46,118 bases of DNA from Flammeovirgaceae bacterium (GCA_021299455.1 JAJTGQ010000056.1:1-46118); one strand, 5' to 3'. Positions 1-7,390 are shown, counted from the stretch's first letter. Notes: a model not told the origin generated them from the sequence alone. Translations and numbers: made by a program.

Positions 1-87
1 AAAAGGGGAATCACTACGAAAAAAATCAACTAAAAACTCACCAGAAAAACAGTAGCTTTGAATCATCAAATCTTATGGCCTAAAGGG

Positions 88-133
88 GTGGGTCAAACCA
101 TTCCCGGAATCAGTGGGTCAGACTTCCCGGAAT
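88..133. repeat. two imperfect direct repeats, possible insertion sequence end
   Basis: Two adjacent copies of a unit that begins GTGGGTCA and ends TTCCCGGAAT lie at 88-110 and 113-133, separated by 2 nt. Repeated 20-odd-bp units of this kind are typical of the multiple terminal repeats at IS21-family ends, and similar GTGGGTCA...CGGAAT words flank istAB-type elements in Bacteroidota (recalled knowledge, not searched). No transposase is visible on this side, so the rest of the element, if it exists, lies upstream of the window or has been lost. The first 87 nt hold no recognisable gene. Confidence 0.4.
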
Positions 134-144
134 AATCAATATAT

Positions 145-993
145 ATGAATAGACTTTTTACATTTTTATGGATGCTTGTAATATTTTTATTGGTAGCGTC
201 TCTTTGGCTAGGAAGTTATTTGTGGATTACAACACACATACCAGATTTGACAGAAAGAGGTCAATTTGGTGATGCGTTCGGTGCAATAAATGCCCTTTTT
301 AGTGGATTAGCTTTTGCGGCAGTTATCTACTCATTGTATTTTCAATCAAAGGATTTGGAACTTCAAAGATTTGAGACTTCGTTTTTTCAATTGTTATCAC
401 TATTAAATGACATCGTTAATTCTATGGACTATCAAAGAAGAGGAATTGATACGATTAAAGGACGTGATGTTTTTAGAAAATATTATGACCATTTAAAGAG
501 AGAAGTTGAGGAATTTAAAATTATGATGCAGCCAGACATTAAAGGCTATGATGTTGATCAAATCAAGAAAGAAACTGAATCAGATTATTACAAAATTCCA
601 ATTGAGAAAATGAGGGAACGGTATTCTCGTGTATATAATGAGAGGGAATCTGACTTAGCACACTATTTTACTACTTTACAGAATATTTATAGATTCATTG
701 ACGATTCAAAAATTAGCGATAAACAAAAATATGCGAGAATACTTCGTGGACAATTGTCATCTTATGAATTGTTGTTTTTGTTTTACAACGGACTTTCTGA
801 ACAAGGTTATATTTTCAATAGAGATTACTACAGTAAGTATTCTGTTTTAGAGAATTTGAATTTCAAAAAAATATTTGACAAAGAGCATTTGGAAAGTTAC
901 CCACTTTTAAAGCGAGACTTCCATATTTATAATATATTTCGAGAGAATAAGAAAGTAGGGGAAACAATTTTTGTTCACAAAGATTTGAGATAA
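145..993 (+). CDS. putative phage abortive infection protein (putAbiC family)
   Basis: This 282-aa protein has two N-terminal membrane segments (about residues 7-30 and 47-67). A soluble, charged, mainly helical part follows. The segment GDAFGAINALFSGLAFA between the helices, the following FETSFFQLLSLLNDIV and the late block RGQLSSYELLFLFYNGL are hallmarks I associate with the putAbiC family (PF16872). That family is inferred to make cells abort phage infection; its biochemical activity is unknown. The gene is AT-richer than the dcw genes, stands alone, starts 12 nt after an insertion-sequence-like repeat and ends in a strong terminator, which suggests horizontal acquisition. The ATG at 145 gives the complete first membrane helix. 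Family assignment is fairly firm; defence function is inference. Confidence 0.75.
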   Translation: MNRLFTFLWMLVIFLLVASLWLGSYLWITTHIPDLTERGQFGDAFGAINALFSGLAFAAVIYSLYFQSKDLELQRFETSFFQLLSLLNDIVNSMDYQRRGIDTIKGRDVFRKYYDHLKREVEEFKIMMQPDIKGYDVDQIKKETESDYYKIPIEKMRERYSRVYNERESDLAHYFTTLQNIYRFIDDSKISDKQKYARILRGQLSSYELLFLFYNGLSEQGYIFNRDYYSKYSVLENLNFKKIFDKEHLESYPLLKRDFHIYNIFRENKKVGETIFVHKDLR

Positions 994-1034
994 TTAGATG
1001 AAGCCTTCGTTGCTGTTGGTGAGGAATCCTGGTT

Positions 1035-1060
1035 ATTGTTGGTCTCCGACCAACAATTTT
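1035..1060 (+). terminator. rho-independent terminator after the putAbiC gene
   Basis: A perfect 10-bp stem (ATTGTTGGTC pairing with GACCAACAAT) has a 3-nt loop and runs directly into TTTT. It lies 42 nt after the stop codon of the abortive-infection-type gene and should end its transcript before the opposing gene at 1085. Confidence 0.8.
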
Positions 1061-1084
1061 CACTATATAGTAGAAAGAAATGTC

Positions 1085-1477
1085 TTAGCTCAACGGCCTT
1101 CGCAAAACAAATCCTATTGCCAAGGCCGAGCCCAAAGTTAATAACGTAAAAGCTTTTTCTAGTAGTGTTTTCGCAAAGAGGTTGCCGACAGTATTTAGAG
1201 CAAACACCACAACAAAAATCCAAAGTATGATGTGGATGACTTTGACGGGGAATTTATACGTTACAAAATCTCCCTTCATCAATAGTATCCATATCAAAAA
1301 AAGGTTGATGGCGATGGAAGTTGTTTCGAAGACATACATCTCTTGGTCGTTTTGAAGTCGGCCGCCCCAGGTGATGTCGTAGGGAATAATCTTCAAGAGG
1401 ATGCAGCTATGGAAGACAGTAATTATCGAATAGATGACAATCAGTGTCATTATTATCTTTTTTGTGTCTAGAGTCAT
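1085..1477 (-). CDS. small integral membrane protein, unknown function
   Basis: This 130-aa protein has four hydrophobic segments, near residues 9-28, 50-66, 80-98 and 107-125, joined by short loops. The loop after the first helix is charged. I recognise no family; small four-helix membrane proteins of this type are common hypothetical proteins in Bacteroidota. The gene is convergent with the putAbiC gene across a terminator and has no operon partner. The ATG at 1477 fits a short cytoplasmic start (MTLDTKK) before the first helix. That it is a real gene is supported by clean membrane topology; its function is not known. Confidence 0.6.
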   Translation of the reverse strand: MTLDTKKIIMTLIVIYSIITVFHSCILLKIIPYDITWGGRLQNDQEMYVFETTSIAINLFLIWILLMKGDFVTYKFPVKVIHIILWIFVVVFALNTVGNLFAKTLLEKAFTLLTLGSALAIGFVLRRPLS

Positions 1478-1535
1478 TTCAGAAACGGTTTGCCAAAACT
1501 ACCGATTTAGGATCAACTTTCTTTTGCTAACATAA

Positions 1536-1928
1536 ATGATGCTATTTTTCTTGTTGTATAACGCGAGATGCAGAGATATGGGCACAATCCTATGTACCTT
1601 TCCTCACATGAATTCAACTCGACAGCACGCACGAAAGAATCCTCTGGAAGTAGACCTTAGCGAACAAGATGTATTGCACACGATTGAGTTGGAGCCGGGG
1701 CAACTGTTGCAATTTGAAAAACTGACCAATCAGCAACTCAACGATTTTAGATTTCTTCTTCCTTTTGGCGAGTACATGTTCGAACTGCCCGATACGAATT
1801 TTATCAAACAAGCCATAAAAGATAACGGATTGAGAATTGAATATTATGATCCCTACGAAGATATCATCATCATTCGAAATGGAGACGGGGACACCAACAG
1901 CACTAAGTTGATTGAAGTTGATCCGTAG
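1536..1928 (+). CDS. hypothetical protein, acidic
   Basis: This open frame of 130 codons is not recognised. From the internal ATG at 1608 (MNSTRQHARKNPLEVDL) onward it reads like a normal soluble, acidic protein with mixed strands and helices. The first 24 residues are cysteine-containing and look less protein-like, so 1608 may be the true start. It is followed immediately by a REP-like repeat. There is no signal peptide or motif. It is divergent from the small membrane protein gene upstream. Both the start and the status as a gene are uncertain. Confidence 0.45.
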   Translation: MMLFFLLYNARCRDMGTILCTFPHMNSTRQHARKNPLEVDLSEQDVLHTIELEPGQLLQFEKLTNQQLNDFRFLLPFGEYMFELPDTNFIKQAIKDNGLRIEYYDPYEDIIIIRNGDGDTNSTKLIEVDP

Positions 1929-1941
1929 CTAATTCTACATC

Positions 1942-2025
1942 GGGTCAGCCTGAGCCTGCCTACCGGACAGGCGGGCCTGTCGAAGGCGTTTTGGTTTGGT
2001 CAGTTTTCGAGAGCCTCAAACTGAC
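1942..2025. repeat. REP-like intergenic palindromic element
   Basis: The stretch GTCAGCCTGAGCCTG...GGACAGGCGGGCCTGTCGAAGGC carries the nested palindromic words CCTGCC/GGACAGG and CCTGAGC...CTGTCGAAGG that recur in many Bacteroidota intergenic regions (recalled, not searched). It is followed at 1999-2025 by an 8-bp hairpin, GTCAGTTT with AAACTGAC and an 11-nt loop. It lies between convergent genes and may act as a weak terminator, but no clear T-tract is present. Confidence 0.5.
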
Positions 2026-2044
2026 AATGATTTTCAGTCGAAGG

Positions 2045-3421
2045 CTATTTATACACTGCCACTTTCTTGAAATTGAGTAAATAAGGATTGTAGTAGGCAG
2101 GCATATTACTAAGTGGTAATACTTCCGGTTTTATATTTATCCCGATTTGATTGATCATGAAATAGCGTCTTTTTTGAATGCGTGCCCAGGAAGCTGGGTA
2201 GCGGTTTGCCCAATCGCTACGCAGCTGTTCGTCCGCCAGCACAATACCATCCTCCATATTGCAGCAAACCGTTTCTCTTTTGCTCACGGGAATAATGTCC
2301 ATCTGTAACGCCATCCCAGAAAATAGTTTGATGGAAGAACCTTTGTAGAACGGTGAGTTCACCCACTCGTCTAAGTGTAGCGTATGTCCGGTGTTCACAG
2401 CAAAGTCAAACACCAACTTGTTCCTTGCTGCTTCAACAGCCTCCGTGATTTCACCGGCCGATACTCCAATGCCAACATGCTCATACCACGTAACTACTGT
2501 TTTAAAATAGCCTCTCCAAAATTCTTCGTAATAGGCAGCAATTTCAACGTTCAGTTGATCCGCCTGTTCTGCCACCATACCCGCACGAGCTGTTAGGGCA
2601 CCCCAAATTCCAAGCGCGGAAGTGAACGGATCTTTCAGCTGAACTTTGTTGGCAGAAGGGCTGCTCAACCCCATCGAAGCTTTTTTTCCGCTGGACACCA
2701 TGGGGTGGCAAGAATAAGGAAGCCCATCGCTCACAAAGTTTTTCGCTAACTCATATTCTCTAATGCCCGGCTCCAGTTGCAGTAGTAGATTCTTTACGCT
2801 TTCAGAAGTACGCGTGCTGGCCCACTCAAAGCGAACGAGTTGTTCAAGTGAGTTGTGATGACGCAAGCCTTTTTCTACATCCATAAAAATAGCAGAAGCA
2901 TTTACTACCAACTCATTTTTCCCGGCTAGTTGCCGTAATAGATCTGCTAAATAGGAAGGTACCTCAAGATAGTGTTTGTTGTGGGGTTGATATTTGTAAT
3001 AGCTACAACCAATTTTTGAACCAGCCTGAATGCCAAACTCTTTTAAAATTGTTTCCTGAGATCTTGATTGGCTTCGGTCTTGTCCCATTAAACTAAATTC
3101 TTGAAATAATTCATATTTCATCGGAATGGGGCAAATACCTGTATAACCCATGCACTCATTGCCCAACAGCATCTTGCGTTTTCCGTTCTTATCGAGCAAC
3201 AACAACGCTTCTTCAAATCGCGGGTCAAGATTGGTCAAGTACGTTAGGTTAGCCGTATGTTCACGATCGGCAAACACCAACAAGAAATCAAGTTGTAGCG
3301 CTTTCATTTGAAGGAGCGTATTGGCTATCCGTTTTTCAAATTCACTTGCGGGTATTTCAATGATCTCTTCGCATTGCCCGAACTGGGGTAAGTTAATTTC
3401 TTGTAGTTGAATCTGTTTCAT
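2045..3421 (-). CDS. M24 (creatinase/aminopeptidase P-like) family protein, divergent active site
   Basis: This 458-aa protein has the two-part layout of creatinase/prolidase proteins: an N-terminal domain (about 1-190, with FADREHTANLTYLTNLDPR) and a C-terminal pita-bread domain (about 200-440). Family members cleave Xaa-Pro or related bonds using two metals held by D, D, H, E and E. Here the block that should hold the two aspartates reads TSALGIWGALTARAG and lacks both. The histidine block GHTLHLDEW is present, the first glutamate appears as D in QMDIIP, and the last is present in NMEDGIVL. It may therefore be a non-catalytic or altered member. It is divergent from the FAH-family gene at 3528. 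The ATG start at 3421 gives MKQIQLQEI. Confidence 0.75.
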   Translation of the reverse strand: MKQIQLQEINLPQFGQCEEIIEIPASEFEKRIANTLLQMKALQLDFLLVFADREHTANLTYLTNLDPRFEEALLLLDKNGKRKMLLGNECMGYTGICPIPMKYELFQEFSLMGQDRSQSRSQETILKEFGIQAGSKIGCSYYKYQPHNKHYLEVPSYLADLLRQLAGKNELVVNASAIFMDVEKGLRHHNSLEQLVRFEWASTRTSESVKNLLLQLEPGIREYELAKNFVSDGLPYSCHPMVSSGKKASMGLSSPSANKVQLKDPFTSALGIWGALTARAGMVAEQADQLNVEIAAYYEEFWRGYFKTVVTWYEHVGIGVSAGEITEAVEAARNKLVFDFAVNTGHTLHLDEWVNSPFYKGSSIKLFSGMALQMDIIPVSKRETVCCNMEDGIVLADEQLRSDWANRYPASWARIQKRRYFMINQIGINIKPEVLPLSNMPAYYNPYLLNFKKVAVYK

Positions 3422-3527
3422 GCGTTGTTATCCGTGGGGTTAAAGTTAATTTTAAATCCAAGTCTTTTTAATTCAGCAAGATGGAGGGATTAATTTAAAG
3501 TATATTTATTGTTCGAAACAAAAAGAC

Positions 3528-4370
3528 ATGAAACTATTTCGATTTGGTGAGTTGGGCAAAGAGAAACCCGGAGTATTGATTTCGGGAAAAAAGTACGATG
3601 CCTCCGCTTTTGGCGAAGACTATGGCGAAACCTTTTTCGAAACGGACGGGTTGGCAAGACTACAAACTTGGCTTTCCAAAAACCAAGCGAGTCTTCCGTT
3701 GGTCAATGAAGATGCGCGTATTGGATCTTGCTTTCAGCGGCCTTCCAAAATAATTTGTGTGGGTTTGAATTATACCAAGCACGCATTTGAATCAAAAATG
3801 CCTCTGCCGCCAGAACCGATTATTTTTTTCAAGTCTACGTCAGCACTCACTGGACCTAACGATGGCTTGATCATACCGAGAAATAGTAAGAAGACCGACT
3901 ACGAAATTGAGTTGGCCGTTGTTGTTGGTAAGAAGGCCTCATATGTAGAGGAAAAGAATTCGATGGATTATGTCGCGGGCTTTTGCTTGCACAATGATTA
4001 TAGTGAACGGGCATTTCAGCTAGAGCGCAACGGCCAGTGGACGAAGGGCAAAGGTTGTGACTCGTTTGCGCCCATGGGGCCCTATTTAGTTACGAAGGAT
4101 GAGATCAAAGATTTCAACAATTTAAAGATGTGGCTGAAAGTGAATGGCGAATTGCGCCAAGACAACAACACCGATGACATGATTTTTGAGGTTCCCTTTT
4201 TGATTAGTTATATCAGCCAGTTTATGACGTTGCTACCGGGCGATGTAATTTCTACTGGCACACCTTCGGGTGTAGGCCATGGATTTCATCCACCTATCTA
4301 CTTAAAGGCAGGAGATGTGATTGAATTGGGCATTGAAGAGTTGGGCGAGCAGTGGCAGGTGGCGAGGTAG
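3528..4370 (+). CDS. fumarylacetoacetate hydrolase (FAH) family protein
   Basis: This 280-aa protein has an N-terminal domain (about 1-65) followed by the FAH catalytic fold. Visible family marks are KIICVGLNYTKHA, the metal-binding acidic pair in DYEIELAVVVG, the third ligand in LHNDYSERAFQ, the block KGCDSFAPMGPYL and the C-terminal GDVISTGTPSGVG. Such enzymes cleave C-C bonds in 2-keto or diketo acids, or act as ureidoglycolate lyase-like or oxaloacetate decarboxylase-like enzymes; the substrate cannot be read from the sequence. It is a cytoplasmic single gene 48 nt before a sterol desaturase-type gene. The ATG at 3528 places the start just before the conserved KLFRFG. Confidence 0.88.
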   Translation: MKLFRFGELGKEKPGVLISGKKYDASAFGEDYGETFFETDGLARLQTWLSKNQASLPLVNEDARIGSCFQRPSKIICVGLNYTKHAFESKMPLPPEPIIFFKSTSALTGPNDGLIIPRNSKKTDYEIELAVVVGKKASYVEEKNSMDYVAGFCLHNDYSERAFQLERNGQWTKGKGCDSFAPMGPYLVTKDEIKDFNNLKMWLKVNGELRQDNNTDDMIFEVPFLISYISQFMTLLPGDVISTGTPSGVGHGFHPPIYLKAGDVIELGIEELGEQWQVAR

Positions 4371-4418
4371 TTTTCATTAAAGATCGTTTCTTTTTGATAG
4401 AATTTTCATCTTTGTTGA

Positions 4419-5306
4419 ATGGAGAAATATTGGTCGATAGTTTCAAACGCTTATTCCGGGTATTGGAATTATTTTGTCCAGGAAGTTTTACATCCCAGCT
4501 GGCACAACTATTTCTATTGGTTAGTGGGTGCTTCGGTGATCATCTACCTTCTTGAACTTTTGTTTCCCTGGCGCAAAAATCAGCCGGCCATTCGCGAGCA
4601 TTTTTGGTTAGATATCTTTTATCTCTTTTGGAATTACTTTTTGTTTTCGATGATTGCCTACAATGCATTATCAATGGTAGGCGTTCAACTCTTTAATGAC
4701 TTTCTTGCACTATTTGGCATCACCAATATCGTAGCACTACACGTAGGCGCACTGCCCGGCTGGCTACAACTCGTGTTGATTTTTGTGTTGCGTGATTTTA
4801 TGCAGTGGGCTATCCATCGGATGTATCATCATGTGAATTGGATGTGGGAGTTTCACAAAGTGCACCACAGCACCGAGCAGATGGGCTTTGCAGCCTTACT
4901 GCGTTATCATTGGATGGAAAATATTTTGTATCGCTCATTAGAATACATTCCGTTGGCCATGATAGGCTTCGGAATTTCTGATTTTTTCATCGTTCACATT
5001 TTTACGTTGGTCGTTGGGCAGCTCGGGCACGCTAATTTGAAAATCAATCTGGGGCCGTTCAAGTATTTACTCAATGGTCCGCAGATGCATTTGTGGCACC
5101 ACGCAAAGGAAATGCCGGCAACTCATCCCAATGGATTTAACTACGGGATAACACTTAGTATTTGGGACTTTATTTTTAAAACCAACTACTGGCCGAGTGA
5201 CGATGAAAATCTACCGGTAGGGCTGCCTGCTGGAGAGAATTTCCCAACCGATTTTTTCGGGCAGATGGCGAGACCCTTTCAACGCATTTTTTCAAAACGG
5301 AAATGA
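4419..5306 (+). CDS. sterol desaturase / fatty acid hydroxylase family membrane protein
   Basis: This 295-aa membrane protein has about five hydrophobic segments and three histidine clusters, HRMYHH (with an earlier RDFMQW), HKVHHS and HLWHHA. These are expected to bind the di-iron centre of the fatty acid hydroxylase superfamily. Members hydroxylate or desaturate lipids with O2; the exact lipid substrate here is unknown. The C-terminus LSIWDFIFKTNYWP is typical of this group. It lies between the FAH-family gene and a PspC gene on the same strand. All three histidine motifs are intact, so it is probably active. Confidence 0.88.
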   Translation: MEKYWSIVSNAYSGYWNYFVQEVLHPSWHNYFYWLVGASVIIYLLELLFPWRKNQPAIREHFWLDIFYLFWNYFLFSMIAYNALSMVGVQLFNDFLALFGITNIVALHVGALPGWLQLVLIFVLRDFMQWAIHRMYHHVNWMWEFHKVHHSTEQMGFAALLRYHWMENILYRSLEYIPLAMIGFGISDFFIVHIFTLVVGQLGHANLKINLGPFKYLLNGPQMHLWHHAKEMPATHPNGFNYGITLSIWDFIFKTNYWPSDDENLPVGLPAGENFPTDFFGQMARPFQRIFSKRK

Positions 5307-5345
5307 GCTACCTTTTTGTTAATTTTCGGTTATAAAAAAATTACT

Positions 5346-5528
5346 ATGGCGGAGATAAAGAAATTGGTAAAAGGAGAGAGAAAAATTTTTGGTGTATGTA
5401 GTGGATTAGCCAACTACTTTGATATTGACCCAACCATTATGAGACTTCTTTTTGTGGTTGCTTTCTTTGGTTTTGGAATGGGACTGCTTGCCTACATTGT
5501 AATGGCATTGATTATGCCCGACAAATAG
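5346..5528 (+). CDS. PspC domain protein
   Basis: This 60-aa protein consists of a single PspC domain: a charged start (MAEIKKLVKGERK), the conserved block IFGVCSGLANYFDIDPTIMR, and one strong membrane helix from about 33 to 57. PspC-type proteins respond to envelope stress; in this stand-alone short form the role is not defined. The open frame can be extended upstream to a TTG at 5316, but the ATG at 5346 matches the normal start of the family. It lies 39 nt after the fatty acid hydroxylase-type gene, possibly cotranscribed. Confidence 0.88.
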   Translation: MAEIKKLVKGERKIFGVCSGLANYFDIDPTIMRLLFVVAFFGFGMGLLAYIVMALIMPDK

Positions 5529-5592
5529 CTTTTCTAACAACGCACGGGTGAGACGGCTATGCTTTCGGAAAGACTGTTGGTCGAAAGCAAAG

Positions 5593-5667
5593 ATGACTAG
5601 GGGTAAGATTAAAGTTGATCCAAAACAGGGTCAGGAGCTCGCAAATATTCAAAAAAAATTAAAGTGA
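5593..5667 (+). CDS. 24-codon ORF coupled to the downstream gene, possible gene relic
   Basis: The ORF MTRGKIKVDPKQGQELANIQ...K begins with ATG and ends in TGA at 5665-5667, overlapping the GTG start of the next gene by four bases (GTGA). The peptide is basic and looks like the tail of a longer protein. Together with the coupled downstream gene it could be the remaining C-terminus of a toxin whose immunity gene survives, or a leader peptide that couples translation. The frame is open further upstream but has no convincing start. Function unknown. Confidence 0.35.
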   Translation: MTRGKIKVDPKQGQELANIQKKLK

Positions 5668-6377
5668 AGATTTATCAAAATATTGAAAAAAAAATAATAG
5701 AAAGATTTACTTCCCTTTTAAAGCCGCATAAGTTTGAGCTTTCTAGAGCTGATTTGGAAAAGGAACATTTTGCTGATTTTATTCTTTTTGGAGATAGAAT
5801 GCACTATATTTTTAGCATTCAATTTTTACATTATGAAAAGGGTTTAGCGATGGAGGCTGGAATACTTGCGAGCTATGATCAAATGACCGAATTAGCTAAG
5901 AAAGTTATATCGTGGGATTCTGAATATTTTAAAGGTTATCTAGCCATTTCATCCAGGCTTGGGCTTGTGTTGAATCCTAAAAATGAGAATGGCTTTTCTC
6001 ACGATAATGATTGCTTGCAGATTGAAGTAAATCCAAATGAAGAAGGGATAGAGAAAGCTATTTCAATTTTATTGACGAAGTTCTTTGAAAAGGGAGCTAT
6101 GGATTTTATTGAGAAGACAAACACTATGCAAAAGGCAGACCTTTTGGTAAACATTTGGGTAAAGAAGGGAGAGCCATTAAGAAAGCTTGTCTACTTTACC
6201 CATTTGCCATGGCAGATAACTACAGGAATTGTTCTTGCAAAGCTTACTAGTAATCCAAGATATGAGGAGATTCTAGACGTCTATGAGACCTTTATAAGAG
6301 AGAGACTTTCACCCACTAGCGAACGAATTCTGGATTTCAAAGCTTTTGTTGAGTATTTTAAGAAAAATGGAAGTTAA
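5664..6377 (+). CDS. hypothetical protein, possibly immunity-protein-like
   Basis: This 237-aa soluble protein is not recognised. It begins at a GTG because the frame upstream has an in-frame stop at 5616-5618 and no ATG. It is rich in K, E and aromatic residues, has no signal peptide or membrane helix, and appears mainly helical with an N-terminal alpha/beta portion. It is AT-rich compared with the dcw genes downstream. A coupled short ORF precedes it and a large inverted repeat follows it. Such a setting suits an accessory gene, for example an immunity protein of a polymorphic toxin, but that is inference only. Confidence 0.6.
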   Translation: MKIYQNIEKKIIERFTSLLKPHKFELSRADLEKEHFADFILFGDRMHYIFSIQFLHYEKGLAMEAGILASYDQMTELAKKVISWDSEYFKGYLAISSRLGLVLNPKNENGFSHDNDCLQIEVNPNEEGIEKAISILLTKFFEKGAMDFIEKTNTMQKADLLVNIWVKKGEPLRKLVYFTHLPWQITTGIVLAKLTSNPRYEEILDVYETFIRERLSPTSERILDFKAFVEYFKKNGS

Positions 6378-6604
6378 ACCCGTCTCTTCTCCGCAGAGTT
6401 TCCACACCCTCGTTGGCGTTCCTCACTTGGAGAACACAACAATCTCCTTTTCTTTTTCTTGCACGACACGTTTTACAAATCTTTTTGGAAGGATCAGTTG
6501 GCTGTTTACATCCGCTGCGGCAGGGATTGAGCGGTCTGTTTGAGCCCGAAGTGGTAGGTGCGCTGGCTGGCGAGTAGCGAAAGCTCCGCTTTTCGAGAGC
6601 CCTC
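6378..6604. other. gene-poor stretch before the inverted repeat
   Basis: Between the stop of the 237-aa gene and the inverted repeat at 6605 I see no convincing gene on either strand. The minus strand has a cysteine-containing open stretch around 6380-6590 without a start or recognisable motif; it could be the decayed end of a transposase or another gene, but this is not supportable. Composition is more GC-rich than the preceding gene. Confidence 0.35.
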
Positions 6605-6738
6605 GTATAACGGGGTCCGTTGCTCGGCCTGCCTTTTGGTCGAATTTGCTCCTATTTTAACCCACTTTTCTTCTAAATCATAGGTGTCTCATAGCCCTAA
6701 ATGGCAGGCCGGGCAGCCGCCCAAAACCCCGTTTTAAC
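6605..6738. repeat. large imperfect inverted repeat, MITE-like or attC-like
   Basis: The left arm 6605-6633 (GTATAACGGGGT...GGCCTGCC) pairs with the right arm 6703-6738 (GGCAGGCC...ACCCCGTTTTAAC), with about 69 nt between them. GTATAACGGGG and CCCCGTTTTAAC are the outer boundaries, GGCCTGCC and GGCAGGCC the inner ones. The overall size (134 bp), the imperfect arms and the location 3' of an accessory gene resemble either a miniature inverted-repeat element or an integron attC site. The ends do not match the attC consensus RYYYAAC/GTTRRRY exactly. No integrase is in the window. Confidence 0.55.
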
Positions 6739-6796
6739 AACATAGTCTATCCAAAAAGGTATTTATAAGTCTTTTTTTAGCTAAAAATGTAAAAAA

Positions 6797-6826
6797 GTGG
6801 GGTAAAGTGGTTGAAAGTGGTGGAAA
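6797..6826 (+). promoter_or_regulatory. MraZ operator: three 10-bp repeats GTGGNNNAAA
   Basis: Three perfectly phased 10-bp units follow each other: GTGGGGTAAA (6797), GTGGTTGAAA (6807) and GTGGTGGAAA (6817). MraZ in other bacteria binds tandem GTGG/TGGG boxes with 10-bp spacing upstream of its own gene and represses the dcw operon. The array ends 66 nt before the mraZ start and overlaps the region expected for the -33 promoter element. Assignment follows from the repeat pattern and the position. Confidence 0.8.
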
Positions 6827-6840
6827 ATTACTTACGTTTG
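6811..6840 (+). promoter_or_regulatory. dcw promoter, Bacteroidota type
   Basis: TACGTTTG at 6833-6840 matches the Bacteroidota -7 consensus TAnnTTTG exactly. TTG at 6811-6813, 19 nt upstream, fits the -33 element. Transcription would begin about 6846, giving a leader of roughly 45 nt that contains a 6-bp hairpin (TCACGC/GCGTGA, 6851-6868). The second and third MraZ boxes lie over and between these elements, consistent with autorepression by occlusion. Confidence 0.55.
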
Positions 6841-6892
6841 TTTAGGAGAATCACGCTGAAAGGCGTGACAAGCAAGGCAACCACTACAGTCT

Positions 6893-7342
6893 ATGACTTT
6901 CTTCACTAGCGAATTCGAAAGTAAACTTGATGCCAAGGGCAGGCTTGTACTGCCTGCGCGGATCAAAGCCCAGCTACCCGCCACAGGCGAGGACAGCCAG
7001 GAGCTTGTCATCCGCAGAGGCTTTGAGCCATGCTTAATCGTATATCCGATGGTGGAGTTCAAGAAAGTCTTCTCAAAAATTTCAGGTCTCAGCGAGTTCA
7101 ACGAAGAGTACCGCAAGCTCCAGCGGAACTTTTTGTCGGGGGTAGTAACAGTAGAGTTAGACGGCAACGGTCGTTTTCTCATCCCCAAGAACATGCTCAC
7201 CTACGCGCAGATTGAAAAAGATGCGATGTTGGTAGGCACAGGAAGCAAAGTTGAGATTTGGAATCCATCAGTCTATGAGAAGCAATTGATCCAAGACCCA
7301 AGTGAGTTGTCGAAGTTGGCAGAAAAGTATTTGAACGAGTAG
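6893..7342 (+). CDS. mraZ: transcriptional regulator MraZ
   Basis: This 149-aa protein contains two SpoVT/AbrB-like repeats, each with a D-x-x-G-R-x-x-(I/L)-P core: DAKGRLVLPARIK near residue 15 and DGNGRFLIPKNML near residue 95. MraZ forms rings that bind tandem GTGG boxes and regulates the dcw operon, of which it is the first gene. Its predicted operator is at 6797-6826. The ATG at 6893 starts MTFFTSEFESKLD, normal for the family. The spacer to rsmH, usually short, is here occupied by a repeat-flanked four-helix-bundle gene. Confidence 0.95.
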   Translation: MTFFTSEFESKLDAKGRLVLPARIKAQLPATGEDSQELVIRRGFEPCLIVYPMVEFKKVFSKISGLSEFNEEYRKLQRNFLSGVVTVELDGNGRFLIPKNMLTYAQIEKDAMLVGTGSKVEIWNPSVYEKQLIQDPSELSKLAEKYLNE

Positions 7343-7390
7343 CCTGAAGCTTTTGGCTGCAAGCCGCAGGCCACATGCTACACGCTGCTA
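7343..7390. repeat. GC-rich word repeat, left end of the first four-helix cassette
   Basis: The segment begins directly after the mraZ stop codon. It carries GGCTGCAAGCCGCAGG at 7355-7370 and CCACATGCT at 7371-7379, which occur in reverse complement at 7462-7500 and 7881-7910. This inverted arrangement marks it as the left boundary of a repeat-flanked unit. Confidence 0.65.

Noticed and set aside
145-993. Prophage region based on the abortive-infection-type gene.
   Set aside because: No phage structural, integrase or replication genes are near it. Such genes commonly occur alone.
6378-6604. Cysteine-containing open stretch on the minus strand as a transposase end.
   Set aside because: There is no start codon context, no clear zinc-ribbon spacing and no further transposase sequence.
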